A stretch of DNA of 64,000 nucleotides from NCBI RefSeq assembly GCF_902497855.1, contig NZ_CABVHU010000006.1:270124-334123 (forward strand). The letters are read 5' to 3'. The stretch is from Pseudomonas fluorescens (GTDB taxonomy: Bacteria; Pseudomonadota; Gammaproteobacteria; Pseudomonadales; Pseudomonadaceae). Made by a program: the position numbers and the translations under genes. The notes beneath the pieces are model-generated. The model had not been told where the DNA came from. It did no database searches and was given only the letters and a program-made list of their open reading frames with translations. Shown here in pieces: positions 17,325-26,905 of the stretch (positions are counted from its first letter, which is position 1; each line of letters starts with the position of its first letter).

Positions 17325-18239
17325 ATGTCAGGCGAACTGGATGGGACCTTACTTAAAGTTTTTGTCGCTATTATCGAGTGCCATGGGTTTTCCGCGGCAG
17401 CCGAGCGCCTGCACAAAACCCAATCGACCATTAGCCAGAGTTTACAGCGCCTAGAAGAGATCGTCGGCACGCCGTTGGTGCAGCGCACCAGTCGCTCGGT
17501 CAGCCTGACGCCCGGTGGCGAGACTTTTCTGATTTACGCGCGGCAGATCCTCAAGCTTCACGCCGATGCAATCAACGCCGTGCAGCTGCCTGACGAACAG
17601 GTGTGCATCCACGTCGGCATGCCCGAGGACTACGCCCAGTTCTGCCTAGCCGAGGTGTTGCGGGATTTTCAAGCGCAGTTTCCGCATATGCGGCCGGACA
17701 TTTGTTGCGAGATGTCCACGGCGCTGGTCAGTCGTTTGCAACGCGGTGAACTGGATCTGGTGTTGGGTGTGCAACACGCCAATCTGCAACCGGGTGAGTA
17801 CCTGTGCGACGAGCCGCTGGTGTGGGTCGCGGCTGAAGGTTGGCGCGCGGGTGAAGGCGATTCGGTGCCGCTGGCGGTGTATGCCGAGGGGTGTGCGTTT
17901 CGCGCCAACGCAGTCAGGGCGCTGGCCGAGGCCGGGCGGCCGTGGCACGTGGTTTACACCAGCCAGAGCCCGAGCGGTATCGGGATTGCCATTGAGCAGG
18001 GCCAGTCGGTCGGTGTCACGGCGCGGCGTCTGGTGCCGACGGGTTGGCAGGTGCTCGACGAGGCTCAGGGCTTTCCGCCGATTGAGCCGGCGCGATTGAT
18101 GTTCTGGCGTTCGACTCAGTGTGAGGCGCTGGCGGTGGAGGCTTTGGTAGACATTCTTTCTCGCCAGTTGGGTCGTTCAGAGTGGCTGGCGGAGCGCGGG
18201 CTCGCGGCGTTGACGACGGGCCATCAGCCCCAGCAGTAA
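17325..18239 (+). CDS. LysR-family regulator, divergent to oxygenase/M24/ABC unit
   Basis: 304 residues. The N-terminal helix-turn-helix is 'GFSAAAERLHKTQSTISQSLQRLEEIVGTPL' (about 21-51), followed by a type-2 periplasmic-fold effector domain. It reads away from the oxygenase gene, the standard position for a pathway activator, and repeated GATAGTT boxes lie between them. Its last 63 bases overlap the 3' end of the convergent MFS gene at 18177. Confidence 0.92.
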   Translation: MSGELDGTLLKVFVAIIECHGFSAAAERLHKTQSTISQSLQRLEEIVGTPLVQRTSRSVSLTPGGETFLIYARQILKLHADAINAVQLPDEQVCIHVGMPEDYAQFCLAEVLRDFQAQFPHMRPDICCEMSTALVSRLQRGELDLVLGVQHANLQPGEYLCDEPLVWVAAEGWRAGEGDSVPLAVYAEGCAFRANAVRALAEAGRPWHVVYTSQSPSGIGIAIEQGQSVGVTARRLVPTGWQVLDEAQGFPPIEPARLMFWRSTQCEALAVEALVDILSRQLGRSEWLAERGLAALTTGHQPQQ

Positions 18240-19412
18240 CAGACTCGCCGTCACCCAGCAGGCGATCCAGCCATGCACCAGGGCAAACTGCCCGGTGGCT
18301 TGCAGCAGCCAGCCGCACAGCCAATTCGCGGTGGCGCTGCCCAAGCCATAACCGACCATGCTCAGGCTCACCACTTGCAGGCTTTGCACTGGGCTTAACC
18401 GTGCGCTGAGGTAGGCGGCCATCAGGCCCCAGACCGGGAAATAGAACAGCGCAAACAGCCCGGCGGCCAGCCAGGTCAAGCTCAGGCTCGGTTGCCAGAG
18501 CAGGACCAACATCGCCAGGCCAAACGCGCTGATGCTCAACGCCATCACCCTTAATGCGCCCCAGCGATCAGCCAGTGACCCCAGCAGCAAACCGCCGACA
18601 ACCCCGCCGATCCCGATCAGCGTCCACAGCGAACCCGTGATCTGCGCGTTGGCGGCCAGCCGTTCGCTGGCAAACGCTGAGAGGAAGTTGAGGAAGGGGC
18701 CGCTGACCCCGCCGATAAAGGCGCTGAGCAGCAGAATATGCAGCGCTACCGGGTGCTCCTGGCACAGGTTCAGCCATTGCTTTAAAACCCGGCGCAATGA
18801 CGGCGTGCTGCCGGGCTTGATCCGTGGTTCTGTCACCAACGGGGCCAAGGCCCAGAAGGTCAGCAGGGTGACGATCAACGTCAGCACGGCGCAAATCAGC
18901 CAGAAGTGCATCAACGAGATACCGTGCAGCAGAGCGATCAACACGCCGTTAAGGCAGATCGCAAATGCCGCCCCCGAAGATGCCAGCCCCAGCACGCGGC
19001 TGCGGAGTGAGGCGGGGACCACCTCGCTGGCCAACGCGGCGATGGCGTTCCAGTTCGACACCGCACAGGCCGACACCAGCGCCAGGCACAACGCAAACGG
19101 CAGCACCCACGGCGTCGCAACTGCCAGTGCCAACAGCGCCGGGCTAAAGGCCATCGTCAGGCGCACCATGTTGCGCGGGCTGATCCACGCCGCCGCGATG
19201 CCGCTGACAATCGACGCGCCCATGTAGAATAGTTGCAGCAACGCCGCGATGAACGCGGCCTGGCTGTAGCTCAATTCGAATACCTGACGGATCTCGGGCA
19301 ACAACGCGGAATACAGGAAAATACTGAAACCGTGGGTGGTGGCGTTACATGCGGTGAAGATTAGAGCCAATACGCCAATACTTCTTGCGGGTGAACTTAC
19401 AGTGATGGGCAT
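18177..19412 (-). CDS. MFS transporter, CynX/NimT-like
   Basis: 411 residues with about 12 membrane segments and little soluble sequence. MFS markers include 'ASIVSGIAAAWISPRNMVRL' after helix 2 and 'GGLLLGSLADRWGALRVMAL' in the second half. It overlaps the convergent LysR gene tail-to-tail by 63 bp, so the two transcripts are antisense at their ends. Its upstream side faces the next LysR gene across a 384-bp gap that holds one REP. The substrate is unknown. Confidence 0.86.
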   Translation of the reverse strand: MPITVSSPARSIGVLALIFTACNATTHGFSIFLYSALLPEIRQVFELSYSQAAFIAALLQLFYMGASIVSGIAAAWISPRNMVRLTMAFSPALLALAVATPWVLPFALCLALVSACAVSNWNAIAALASEVVPASLRSRVLGLASSGAAFAICLNGVLIALLHGISLMHFWLICAVLTLIVTLLTFWALAPLVTEPRIKPGSTPSLRRVLKQWLNLCQEHPVALHILLLSAFIGGVSGPFLNFLSAFASERLAANAQITGSLWTLIGIGGVVGGLLLGSLADRWGALRVMALSISAFGLAMLVLLWQPSLSLTWLAAGLFALFYFPVWGLMAAYLSARLSPVQSLQVVSLSMVGYGLGSATANWLCGWLLQATGQFALVHGWIACWVTASLLLLGLMARRQRREPALRQPL

Positions 19413-19640
19413 GTTTGGCTCGATCAGATTAATTGCAACAGAATGGGGCGAAGTTGTAGGGTTCGCCCTATGTAGGTGCGTTTGTTTATTAAGGTGTTTA
19501 ATTGAAGTCAGACTAGCGTTTATATAAAGAAAACAGCCAGTGCTTAATAGTCATGAGTGGGCTGCGAAATACTCATGCTATTTATGCGTGAGCGACAGCT
19601 TCCAGATCAAAAACGACTCGTTGATACAACGGTGATTAAT

Positions 19641-19666
19641 GTGGGAGCGAGCAAGCCCGCTCCCAC
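19641..19666. repeat. Single REP palindrome in the 19413-19796 gap
   Basis: A 26-base palindrome (GTGGGAGCGA.. ..CGCTCCCAC) of the Pseudomonas REP family. The 384-bp gap between the divergent MFS (19412) and LysR (19797) genes otherwise shows no gene and presumably holds both promoters. Confidence 0.8.
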
Positions 19667-19796
19667 CCAAGCCAAAGCCAAAGGGTTTTAGGACAATGAA
19701 ATCGTCCTACACAACACAAAAATGCATGTTACTCAGGAAATTTCCCACAAGCCGTGGGATGCTTGGTACTCGTCAGCCCTTGCGCGAGTACTGTTC

Positions 19797-20729
19797 ATGA
19801 AACGCAAAATGCCCGCACTCAATGCGCTCAAAGCCTTCGAAGTGGCCGGCAGCACCGGCAGCTTTACCCGGGCGGCGGAGTTGCTCAATGTCACCCAAAG
19901 TGCGGTCAGCCGCCAGGTGCGTCAGTTGGAGGAACAGCTCGGCGAGAACCTGCTGGAGCGCCGGCATCATCACCTCGAACTGACCAGCGCCGGCCGGGTG
20001 TTGCTGCGGGCGCTGCATCAATCCTTCGACAAGATCGAGCTGACGGTGCGTAGCATCCAGCAGAAATCCCACGCCAATCGGCTGCACATCAACGCGCCGC
20101 CGACGTTCACCAGTCGTTGGCTGATGCCGCGCCTCGGACGGCTGCGCGAGAAGCACCCGGAGCTGGAGTTGAGCATCACCACTCGTCTGCAAGACAGCCT
20201 GGCGGAAACCAGCACCCTGGACTGCGCGATCCGCTTTGGCGATGGCGAATGGGACGGTCTGGATAGCTCGCTGCTGATCCAGGAACGGCATATCGCAGTG
20301 TGCGCGCCGTCGTTGTATGCGCGGGAGTGGAGCGAAGGCGGCATCGACCTTAATCGCCTGACTTTGCTGCACGTGCTGGCTCGGGAAGACCAGCGCTACC
20401 TGACCTGGAAACACTGGCTCGACGCGGCGAAAATCAGCGGCGTCGACACCCAGGGCGGTTATGAATTCGACCTTCTGGACCTGGCGATCCGTGCGGCCAC
20501 TGATGGTTTGGGCATCACCATTGCCGACTGGCACATGGTCGCGCCGGAGCTGGCCAGCGGGCAGTTGACCCAGGTGCTGAACGTGCACGTGGAAGGGCAT
20601 CAATCCTATTGGCTGGTGACCCGGCCGGAGCAGACTGAAATGCCGCAATTGCAGATGTTCAGCCAGTGGTTGCAGGAAGAAATCTGGTTGGCGCAACGCC
20701 AGCTCGAACCCTCCACCGCCACCAGCTAA
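19797..20729 (+). CDS. LysR-family regulator, GcvA-like
   Basis: About 310 residues. The helix-turn-helix is 'SFTRAAELLNVTQSAVSRQVRQLEEQLG', with a GcvA-type effector domain ('LHINAPPTFTSRWLMPRLG', 'LDCAIRFGDGEWDG'). The ATG at 19797 gives the normal N-terminus 'MKRKMPALNALKAFEVAG'; the open frame extends 25 codons upstream without family resemblance. It precedes the AldA-like dehydrogenase, MFS, enolase and GMC genes on the same strand, with a REP pair between, and is probably their regulator. It shares the pattern of the LysR at 7050. Confidence 0.9.
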   Translation: MKRKMPALNALKAFEVAGSTGSFTRAAELLNVTQSAVSRQVRQLEEQLGENLLERRHHHLELTSAGRVLLRALHQSFDKIELTVRSIQQKSHANRLHINAPPTFTSRWLMPRLGRLREKHPELELSITTRLQDSLAETSTLDCAIRFGDGEWDGLDSSLLIQERHIAVCAPSLYAREWSEGGIDLNRLTLLHVLAREDQRYLTWKHWLDAAKISGVDTQGGYEFDLLDLAIRAATDGLGITIADWHMVAPELASGQLTQVLNVHVEGHQSYWLVTRPEQTEMPQLQMFSQWLQEEIWLAQRQLEPSTATS

Positions 20730-20736
20730 ACCCCCA

Positions 20737-20834
20737 ACCCCTGTGGAAGCGGGCTTGCTCGCGAAGGCGTCGTGTCGGCCAACATCAATGTTGACTGAGC
20801 AGCCGCTTCGCGAGCAAGCCCGCTCCAACGGGGG
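20737..20834. repeat. Paired REP elements
   Basis: Inverted REP pair ('CCCCTGTGGAAGCGGGCTTG' and complement) starting 7 bases after the LysR stop; the likely transcription end of that gene. Confidence 0.8.
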
Positions 20835-20959
20835 ATTTGACTCGTTCAAGGGGTAACCTGCTTTTTTCGAATGTTCCACCGCTCAATAAATCGTTTGTTC
20901 AACCCCCTCAGGATGCCAAGACTGCGGGAACTGGATAAAAACAACGATGGGCGATTCAC

Positions 20960-22384
20960 ATGCGACTCGAGCGAAACTTTGTAAACGGTCACTTCATTGA
21001 GCCTGCCAGCGATGCGCTGATTGCAGTCTACAACCCGGCGACCGAAGCCTTGGTCGGTCAGGTCTCGGCGGCAACTACCGCTGAAGCCACCGCCGCCGTC
21101 GATGCTGCCGCCGCCGCCCAGAAGCTCTGGGGCAAGCTCACCAGCATCGAACGCGCCGAGCACTTGCGCTCATTCGCCGACGCCCTTGAAGCCTGCGCCG
21201 AGAACATCGGTGCCGCCCTGGCCGCCGAGTCCGGCAAGAGCGTTAGCGACGCCAGCAACGAAGCCCGTTACGCCGCGCAGATCACCCGTTACCACGCGGA
21301 GTGGGCGCGGCGGATCGAAGGCGAGATCATTCCCAGCGACACCCCGAACGAAAACCTCTTCTTGCACCGCGAGCCGATTGGCGTGGTCGCGTGCCTGATC
21401 CCGTTTAACTACCCGGTCTACACCTTGCTGCGCAAAATCGCCCCGGCGCTGATTGCCGGTAATACCGTGGTGGTGCGTCCGAGTAACAACACCCCGACCT
21501 CGGCGTTTGAAATCGCCAAGGCTGTGCAGCAATCCGGCTTGCCCGCTGGCGTGGTCAACATCCTGACCATGGACCATGCCACCGCCGCAGCGGTCTGCAC
21601 CCACAAAGCGGTCGGTTTGATCACCCTGACCGGGAGCGTCAACGCCGGGCGCATCGTGCTCGATTACTGCAAGGACAACATTGCCAAGCCATCGCTGGAG
21701 CTGGGCGGAAAAACCCCGGTGATCATCGAAGCCGACGCCGACCTTGAAGCCGCCGCCAGCGCCATCGTCGCTTCCAAGACCACTCACTGCGGCCAGTTGT
21801 GCACGGCTGTGGAGCGTGTCTATGTGCAGGAAAGCGTCTACGAACAATTCCTCGCACTGCTCAAAGTGAAGATCAGCGCTGTGAAGTTTGGCGACCGCGC
21901 CACCGACGCCAGCCTGATGGGCCCGTTGGTCAACGCCAGTTCGCAGCAAAACATCCACGCCATGGTCGAGCGCGCCGTCGCCGACGGTGCTGTACTGGAA
22001 ACAGGCGGTTTTATCCCGCAGGGCAACGGTCATTTCTATCCGCCGACGCTGCTGAGCAACTGCCGCCAGGACATGGAAATGATCCAGGAAGAAATCTTCG
22101 GTCCGGTGCTGCCGGTGCTCAAGTACCGCGACATCGACGAAGCGCTGGCCATGGCCAACGATCACCAGTTCGGCCTGTCGTCGGTGCTGTACACCGAGAA
22201 CTACCGCACCACGATGAAAGTCGCCAACGCCATCGAGGCCGGCGAGTTGTACGTCAATCGGACCCCGGCCGACCCGTACCAGGGCTTCCACGCCGGGTGG
22301 AAACGCTCGGGCCTGGGCGGCGATGACGGCAAGCACGGCATGCTCGAATTTACCCAGACCCGACTCGTCGTCATGAAGTATTGA
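20960..22384 (+). CDS. Aldehyde dehydrogenase, AldA-like (lactaldehyde/glycolaldehyde type)
   Basis: 474 residues. ALDH motifs: 'LIPFNYPVYTLLRKIAPALI', Glu in 'LELGGKTPVII', the catalytic Cys in 'HCGQLCTAVER', and a C-terminus 'YQGFHAGWKRSGLGGDDGKHG' that closely follows E. coli AldA. AldA oxidises small hydroxyaldehydes (L-lactaldehyde, glycolaldehyde) with NAD. It is first in a rightward run with an MFS carrier, an enolase-superfamily dehydratase and a GMC oxidoreductase, which together look like breakdown of a sugar acid or polyol derivative. Substrate inferred only. Confidence 0.9.
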   Translation: MRLERNFVNGHFIEPASDALIAVYNPATEALVGQVSAATTAEATAAVDAAAAAQKLWGKLTSIERAEHLRSFADALEACAENIGAALAAESGKSVSDASNEARYAAQITRYHAEWARRIEGEIIPSDTPNENLFLHREPIGVVACLIPFNYPVYTLLRKIAPALIAGNTVVVRPSNNTPTSAFEIAKAVQQSGLPAGVVNILTMDHATAAAVCTHKAVGLITLTGSVNAGRIVLDYCKDNIAKPSLELGGKTPVIIEADADLEAAASAIVASKTTHCGQLCTAVERVYVQESVYEQFLALLKVKISAVKFGDRATDASLMGPLVNASSQQNIHAMVERAVADGAVLETGGFIPQGNGHFYPPTLLSNCRQDMEMIQEEIFGPVLPVLKYRDIDEALAMANDHQFGLSSVLYTENYRTTMKVANAIEAGELYVNRTPADPYQGFHAGWKRSGLGGDDGKHGMLEFTQTRLVVMKY

Positions 22385-22467
22385 TCCACCCGTAACACGC
22401 CTCACGCCACACCTATAAAAACAATTATTGGGGCACCCGGACCACCGGGCTGCCCGAGGTCACACAG

Positions 22468-23802
22468 ATGTCCAAGCCTGCAACCACTGTTGCCGCTGTT
22501 CAGGGTTCGAACGCGGGTGCAAAAAGCCACAGTGACAAGGGAAGTCGCTATTTCCAGTTGATGCTGTTGGTGCTGGCCGCCGGGGCGATCTACCCGATCC
22601 TGTACCTGCGTCAGGTCTACCAGACCACCATGCTCGAAGTGTTCCAGATCAACCACAGCGAACTCGGTTATCTGTACTCGATGCTGGGGACGATTTTCCT
22701 GCTCAGCTACTTGCCGAGCGGTTGGCTGGCGGACCGGATTGCGCCACGGTTCCTGATTTTCTTTTCGCTGGTGGCCACCGGAGCCTTGGGGCTTTGGTAC
22801 TCCACGGCGCCGTCGATGACCGGTTTGATGATCATCTTTGGTTGCTGGGGCCTGACCACCGGCCTGACGTTCTGGGCCTCGGTGCTCAAGCGAGTGAAGA
22901 TGATTGCTCATCACTCGGAACAGGGCCGGTTCTTCGGCATCCTCGACGGCGGTCGCGGGCTGGTCGAAGCCTTGCTGGCGACGGTTGCGCTGGGGCTGTT
23001 TGCCTTTGCCACCGAAACCCGTGGCGAGTCTGCCGCTGAAGGTTTCAAGCGCGTGGTTTACCTGTACGCCTTCACCTGTATAGCCATCGGCTGTGTGCTG
23101 GTGCTGATCAAGGACCCGAAGTCGATGGAAGACACGGCGTCCGTGGAGAAGGGCAAGTACAACTTGCTCAGCGACCTGACCACGCTGGTGAAAATCCCGG
23201 AGCTGTGGCTGGTGACGGCCATCGTGTTCTGCGGCTATCACATCTTCTGGGCCACTTACAGCTTCTCCGATTACTTGCAGGGCGGCGGCATGACCGCCGT
23301 CATGGCCGGCACCATCACCACTATCAAATTGTGGATGCGCCCGATTGGCGGGATTGGCGGCGGCTGGCTCGGTGACAAGTTCTCGAACATCTCGGTGCTG
23401 ATCGTGGCGCTGTTCTTCGCGACATTGGCGATGGTCGGCCTGATCGTGTTTCCGGCGCTCAACAGCATGGGCCTGTTGATCGGTACGGTGATCTTCATCG
23501 GCCTGATGACCTACGCCATTCGCGGTTTGTACTGGGCGATCCTCGACACCTGCAACATTCCGCTGCGCATCACTGGCCTGGCCATCGGCATTGTCTCGGT
23601 GGTCGGTTACCTGCCGGACGCCTTTATTCCGTTGATCAATGGCTACCTTACCGAGCATTTCCCCGGTGCCGTTGGTTACAAGCTGTATTTCGGTTACATC
23701 GCTTTCGTCGGCCTGCTCGGAACCCTCGCGGCCCTGACCTTGCGTGCTCGTATCAACCGTCAATCTTTGATCAAGACTTCTTTGAATAAAGCAGGTGCCT
23801 GA
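22468..23802 (+). CDS. MFS transporter, YihN-like
   Basis: 444 residues, 12 predicted helices after a 26-residue soluble start. 'PSGWLADRIAPRFLIFFSL' is the helix 2-3 signature, and 'GGIGGGWLGDKFSNISVLI' its second-half counterpart. The overall pattern resembles E. coli YihN/YqcE-type carriers. It ends two bases before the enolase ATG, so it is tightly coupled to it and probably imports that enzyme's substrate. Confidence 0.87.
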   Translation: MSKPATTVAAVQGSNAGAKSHSDKGSRYFQLMLLVLAAGAIYPILYLRQVYQTTMLEVFQINHSELGYLYSMLGTIFLLSYLPSGWLADRIAPRFLIFFSLVATGALGLWYSTAPSMTGLMIIFGCWGLTTGLTFWASVLKRVKMIAHHSEQGRFFGILDGGRGLVEALLATVALGLFAFATETRGESAAEGFKRVVYLYAFTCIAIGCVLVLIKDPKSMEDTASVEKGKYNLLSDLTTLVKIPELWLVTAIVFCGYHIFWATYSFSDYLQGGGMTAVMAGTITTIKLWMRPIGGIGGGWLGDKFSNISVLIVALFFATLAMVGLIVFPALNSMGLLIGTVIFIGLMTYAIRGLYWAILDTCNIPLRITGLAIGIVSVVGYLPDAFIPLINGYLTEHFPGAVGYKLYFGYIAFVGLLGTLAALTLRARINRQSLIKTSLNKAGA

Positions 23803-23803
23803 G

Positions 23804-25021
23804 ATGAAAATCGTCGCCCTTGAAACCCACATCGTTGCCGTCCCGCCACCGCACATCGGCGGCATGTACTGGCTGTTCGTCAAGCTCAAGACCGACTGCG
23901 GCATTGAAGGTGTCGGCGAAATCTACGCCGCGACCTTTGGCCCCAAAGCCATGCTGCCGATCATCGAAGACGTTTTCGAACGCTACCTGCTCAACCACGA
24001 CCCGCATCACATCGAACGCTTTTTCCGTCAGGCCTATTCGAGCGGTTTTACCCAGCGTCCGGACCTGACCATGATGGGCGTGGTCAGCGGCCTGGAGATG
24101 GCCTGCTGGGACATCATCGGCAAAGCGGCGAACAAACCGGTGTATGAACTGTTGGGTGGCAAGGTCAATGAGCGCCTGCGTTCCTACACCTATTTGTACC
24201 CGGTCAACAGCAAGGGCGAGTACGACTACGACGACCCGGACCTGGCCGCCGAATGCGCTGTCGAGAACATGAATAAAGGCTTCACCGCCGTGAAGTTCGA
24301 CCCGGCCGGGCCCTATACCGCGTATTCCGGGCACCAGATTTCGGTGGAAGTGCTGGAGCGATGCGAAACCTTCTGCCGTAAGATCCGCGAAGCGGTGGGC
24401 GACAAGTGCGACCTGCTGTTCGGTACTCACGGGCAAATGGTCCCGTCCTCGGCGATTCGCCTGGCCAAGCGCCTGGAGAAGTACGACCCGCTGTGGTTTG
24501 AGGAACCGGTGCCACCGGGGCAGGAGGAGGCGATGGCGCAAGTCGCGGCCAAGACCACAATCCCGATTGCCACGGGCGAGCGGCTGACCACCAAGTACGA
24601 ATTCTTCAAGCTGTTGCAGGCCGGCGGTGCGTCGATTTTGCAAATGAACGTCGCCCGTTGCGGCGGACTGCTGGAAGCCAAGAAGATCGCGAGCATGGCC
24701 GAGGCCTATTACGCGCAGATCGCGCCGCACCTTTATAACGGGCCGATTGGCGCGGCGGCGAGTTTCCAGTTGGCGACCTGCACACCGAATTTCCTCATCC
24801 AGGAAAGCATCATGACCTGGGGCGGTTTCCACGCCGAAGTCCTGACCAAGCCACTGAAATGGGAGGACGGCTACATCATCCCATCCACCGAGCCAGGCCT
24901 TGGTTTGGAGCTCAACATGGACGTGGTGCGCAGGCATTCGCCATACACCGGCGAACGTTTGCACCTGCAAATGGCGCCGACCCCGGCAGACGTCAAAGAC
25001 ACATCGCCTGCCAGAGGCTGA
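23804..25021 (+). CDS. Enolase-superfamily sugar-acid dehydratase/racemase (mandelate racemase-like)
   Basis: 405 residues with a capping domain (1-125) and a TIM barrel. The barrel carries Lys in 'FTAVKFDPAGP', metal-ligand Glu residues in 'LWFEEPVPP' and 'IATGERL', and the C-terminal His in 'APHLYNGPIG'. At the strand that normally supplies the first metal ligand (Asp, as in 'VDFHG' of D-galactonate dehydratase), this protein reads 'LLFGTHGQ', so the Asp position appears to be Gly or shifted while the His is kept. It may be a dehydratase of the RspA/GalD type or a variant subgroup. The ATG at 23804 is two bases after the MFS stop; a GTG three codons upstream overlaps it. Confidence 0.85.
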   Translation: MKIVALETHIVAVPPPHIGGMYWLFVKLKTDCGIEGVGEIYAATFGPKAMLPIIEDVFERYLLNHDPHHIERFFRQAYSSGFTQRPDLTMMGVVSGLEMACWDIIGKAANKPVYELLGGKVNERLRSYTYLYPVNSKGEYDYDDPDLAAECAVENMNKGFTAVKFDPAGPYTAYSGHQISVEVLERCETFCRKIREAVGDKCDLLFGTHGQMVPSSAIRLAKRLEKYDPLWFEEPVPPGQEEAMAQVAAKTTIPIATGERLTTKYEFFKLLQAGGASILQMNVARCGGLLEAKKIASMAEAYYAQIAPHLYNGPIGAAASFQLATCTPNFLIQESIMTWGGFHAEVLTKPLKWEDGYIIPSTEPGLGLELNMDVVRRHSPYTGERLHLQMAPTPADVKDTSPARG

Positions 25022-25091
25022 CGGGATTTCCCGCGGCTCACTTGTGGGAACGGGTGGTTTTTTTGGATAACGACTTACGCGGTAACCGTGC

Positions 25092-26699
25092 ATGACATAC
25101 GACTACATCATTGCTGGCGCCGGCGCCGCCGGCTGCATCCTCGCCAACCGGCTATCGGCCTGCGGCAAACACACGGTGCTGCTGCTGGAAGCGGGCGGCA
25201 AGGACAGCTCCCTGTGGTTTAAGATCCCGGTCGGCTTCGCCAAAATGTATTACAACCCGACCTTCAACTGGATGTACTACAGCCAGCCGCAAAAGCAGCT
25301 CAACAATCGCGAAATCTATGCGCCGCGCGGTAAAGTCCAGGGCGGTTCGGGCTCAATCAACGCGATGGTCTATGTCCGTGGCCAGGCCCATGACTTCGAC
25401 GACTGGGCGGCCAACGGCAACGACGGCTGGAGCTTCAAGGACGTGCTGCCGTATTTCCGCAAACTGGAAAACCACCCACTGGGCGACAGCGAATATCACG
25501 GCGGCAGCGGCCCGATCAGCATCACTCCGATGAAGGGCGAGACCCATCCGATCTGCGATGTGTTCCTCAAGGGGTGCGACGAACTCGGGTACCCTCATAG
25601 TGACGATTTCAACGGGCCGAAATTCGAAGGCTCGGGTATCTACGATGTCAACACCAAGGACGGCCAGCGCAGCTCCAGTAGTTTTGCGCATCTGCATCCC
25701 GCACTCAGCCGCCCGAACTTGACGGTCGAGCATTACGCACTGGTGGATAGGGTGTTGTTCGAGAACGAGCGGGCCAGCGGTATTTCCGTGACCCAACACG
25801 GCGTGGTCCGCACCTTCCAGGCGCGCAAGGAGGTGATCCTCTGCGCCGGTGCCGTCGACACACCGAAGATTCTGCAACTATCCGGTGTCGCCGATCAGGC
25901 GTTGCTGGCCAGGCACCAGATCCCGCTGGTCAAGCACCTGCCGGCGGTGGGGCAGAACCTTCAGGATCACTTGTGCGCCAGCTACTACTACAAGGCCAAC
26001 ATCCCGACGCTTAATGATCAGCTCAGCTCGCTGTTCGGGCAGTTCAAGCTCGGCCTCAAATACCTGCTGACCCGCAAGGGTGCCTTGGCGATGAGCGTCA
26101 ACCAGGCCGGTGGTTTCTTCCGTGGAAACGAGGCGCAGGCCAACCCGAACCTTCAGTTGTACTTCAATCCGCTGTCGTACCAGATTCCGAAAAACAACAA
26201 GGCCAGCCTCAAGCCCGAGCCGTATTCCGGCTTCCTGTTATGTTTCAACCCGTGCCGGCCGACGAGTCGTGGGCATATCGAGATCAAGTCGAAGAACCCC
26301 CGGGACGCGGCGCTGATCGACCCCAATTACCTGAGCACGCAAAAAGACATCGACGAAGTGATCCAGGGCAGTCGGCTCATGCGCAAAATCATGCAGGCGC
26401 CGGCCTTGAAAAGCATTACGGTTGCGGAAGTGCTCCCGGGGCCGGTGGTCGAAAGCGACGAGCAGATGCTGCAATACTTTCGCGAAAACAGTGGTTCGAT
26501 CTATCACCTGTGCGGCTCGTGCGCGATGGGTGCGGATGTACAGAAGTCGGTGGTCGATAAACAGCTTAAAGTCCATGGTCTCGATGGTCTGCGCATCGTC
26601 GATGCGTCGATTTTTCCCAATGTGACGAGCGGCAACACACACGCTGCAGTACTAATGGTGGCGGAGAAGGGCGCCGACCTGATTTTGCAGGACGCCTGA
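25092..26699 (+). CDS. GMC-family FAD-dependent oxidoreductase (choline/alcohol dehydrogenase-like)
   Basis: 535 residues. N-terminal FAD Rossmann motif 'YIIAGAGAAGCILANRLS' and 'LLEAGG', GMC signature 1 around 'PRGKVQGGSGSINAMVYVRG', signature 2 'GAVDTPKILQLSGV', and the catalytic His region 'SIYHLCGSCAMG' with a second His in 'GNTHAAVLMVAEKGAD'. It oxidises an alcohol group and passes electrons to quinone or oxygen. It is the last gene of the AldA/MFS/enolase run and stops 45 bases before the integrase-upstream remnant at the island B right end, so the cargo comes right to the boundary. Confidence 0.9.
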   Translation: MTYDYIIAGAGAAGCILANRLSACGKHTVLLLEAGGKDSSLWFKIPVGFAKMYYNPTFNWMYYSQPQKQLNNREIYAPRGKVQGGSGSINAMVYVRGQAHDFDDWAANGNDGWSFKDVLPYFRKLENHPLGDSEYHGGSGPISITPMKGETHPICDVFLKGCDELGYPHSDDFNGPKFEGSGIYDVNTKDGQRSSSSFAHLHPALSRPNLTVEHYALVDRVLFENERASGISVTQHGVVRTFQARKEVILCAGAVDTPKILQLSGVADQALLARHQIPLVKHLPAVGQNLQDHLCASYYYKANIPTLNDQLSSLFGQFKLGLKYLLTRKGALAMSVNQAGGFFRGNEAQANPNLQLYFNPLSYQIPKNNKASLKPEPYSGFLLCFNPCRPTSRGHIEIKSKNPRDAALIDPNYLSTQKDIDEVIQGSRLMRKIMQAPALKSITVAEVLPGPVVESDEQMLQYFRENSGSIYHLCGSCAMGADVQKSVVDKQLKVHGLDGLRIVDASIFPNVTSGNTHAAVLMVAEKGADLILQDA

Positions 26700-26744
26700 C
26701 TCTTTACCATATTGATTGAAAAACGTTGGGGGCTGGTCATAAAG

Positions 26745-26905
26745 CGGACTCCCCCCTACTTTTACCCCCACAAAAAACGTCGGCTCTTGATGGACGTTAC
26801 TGGATTCTCGTAGCGCAGAACACCGCTGGAGCTCAAGTAAATACTAGCTTAGAAAAATCCAGAGTAAAATTTTGGAAGCTTTCAAGAAGTATGAAAAAGG
26901 AGATG
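26745..26905. repeat. Orphan integrase-upstream segment (copy of 46759-46917)
   Basis: About 160 bp nearly identical to the stretch between the island C integrase start codon and att repeat 3, including 'CTACTTTTACCCCCACAAAA' and 'AGGAGATGGGG'. In island C it is the upstream region of the integrase; here it ends just where the integrase start would be and no integrase follows. Island B has therefore lost its integrase by deletion, or the segment arose by recombination with another island. Confidence 0.85.
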
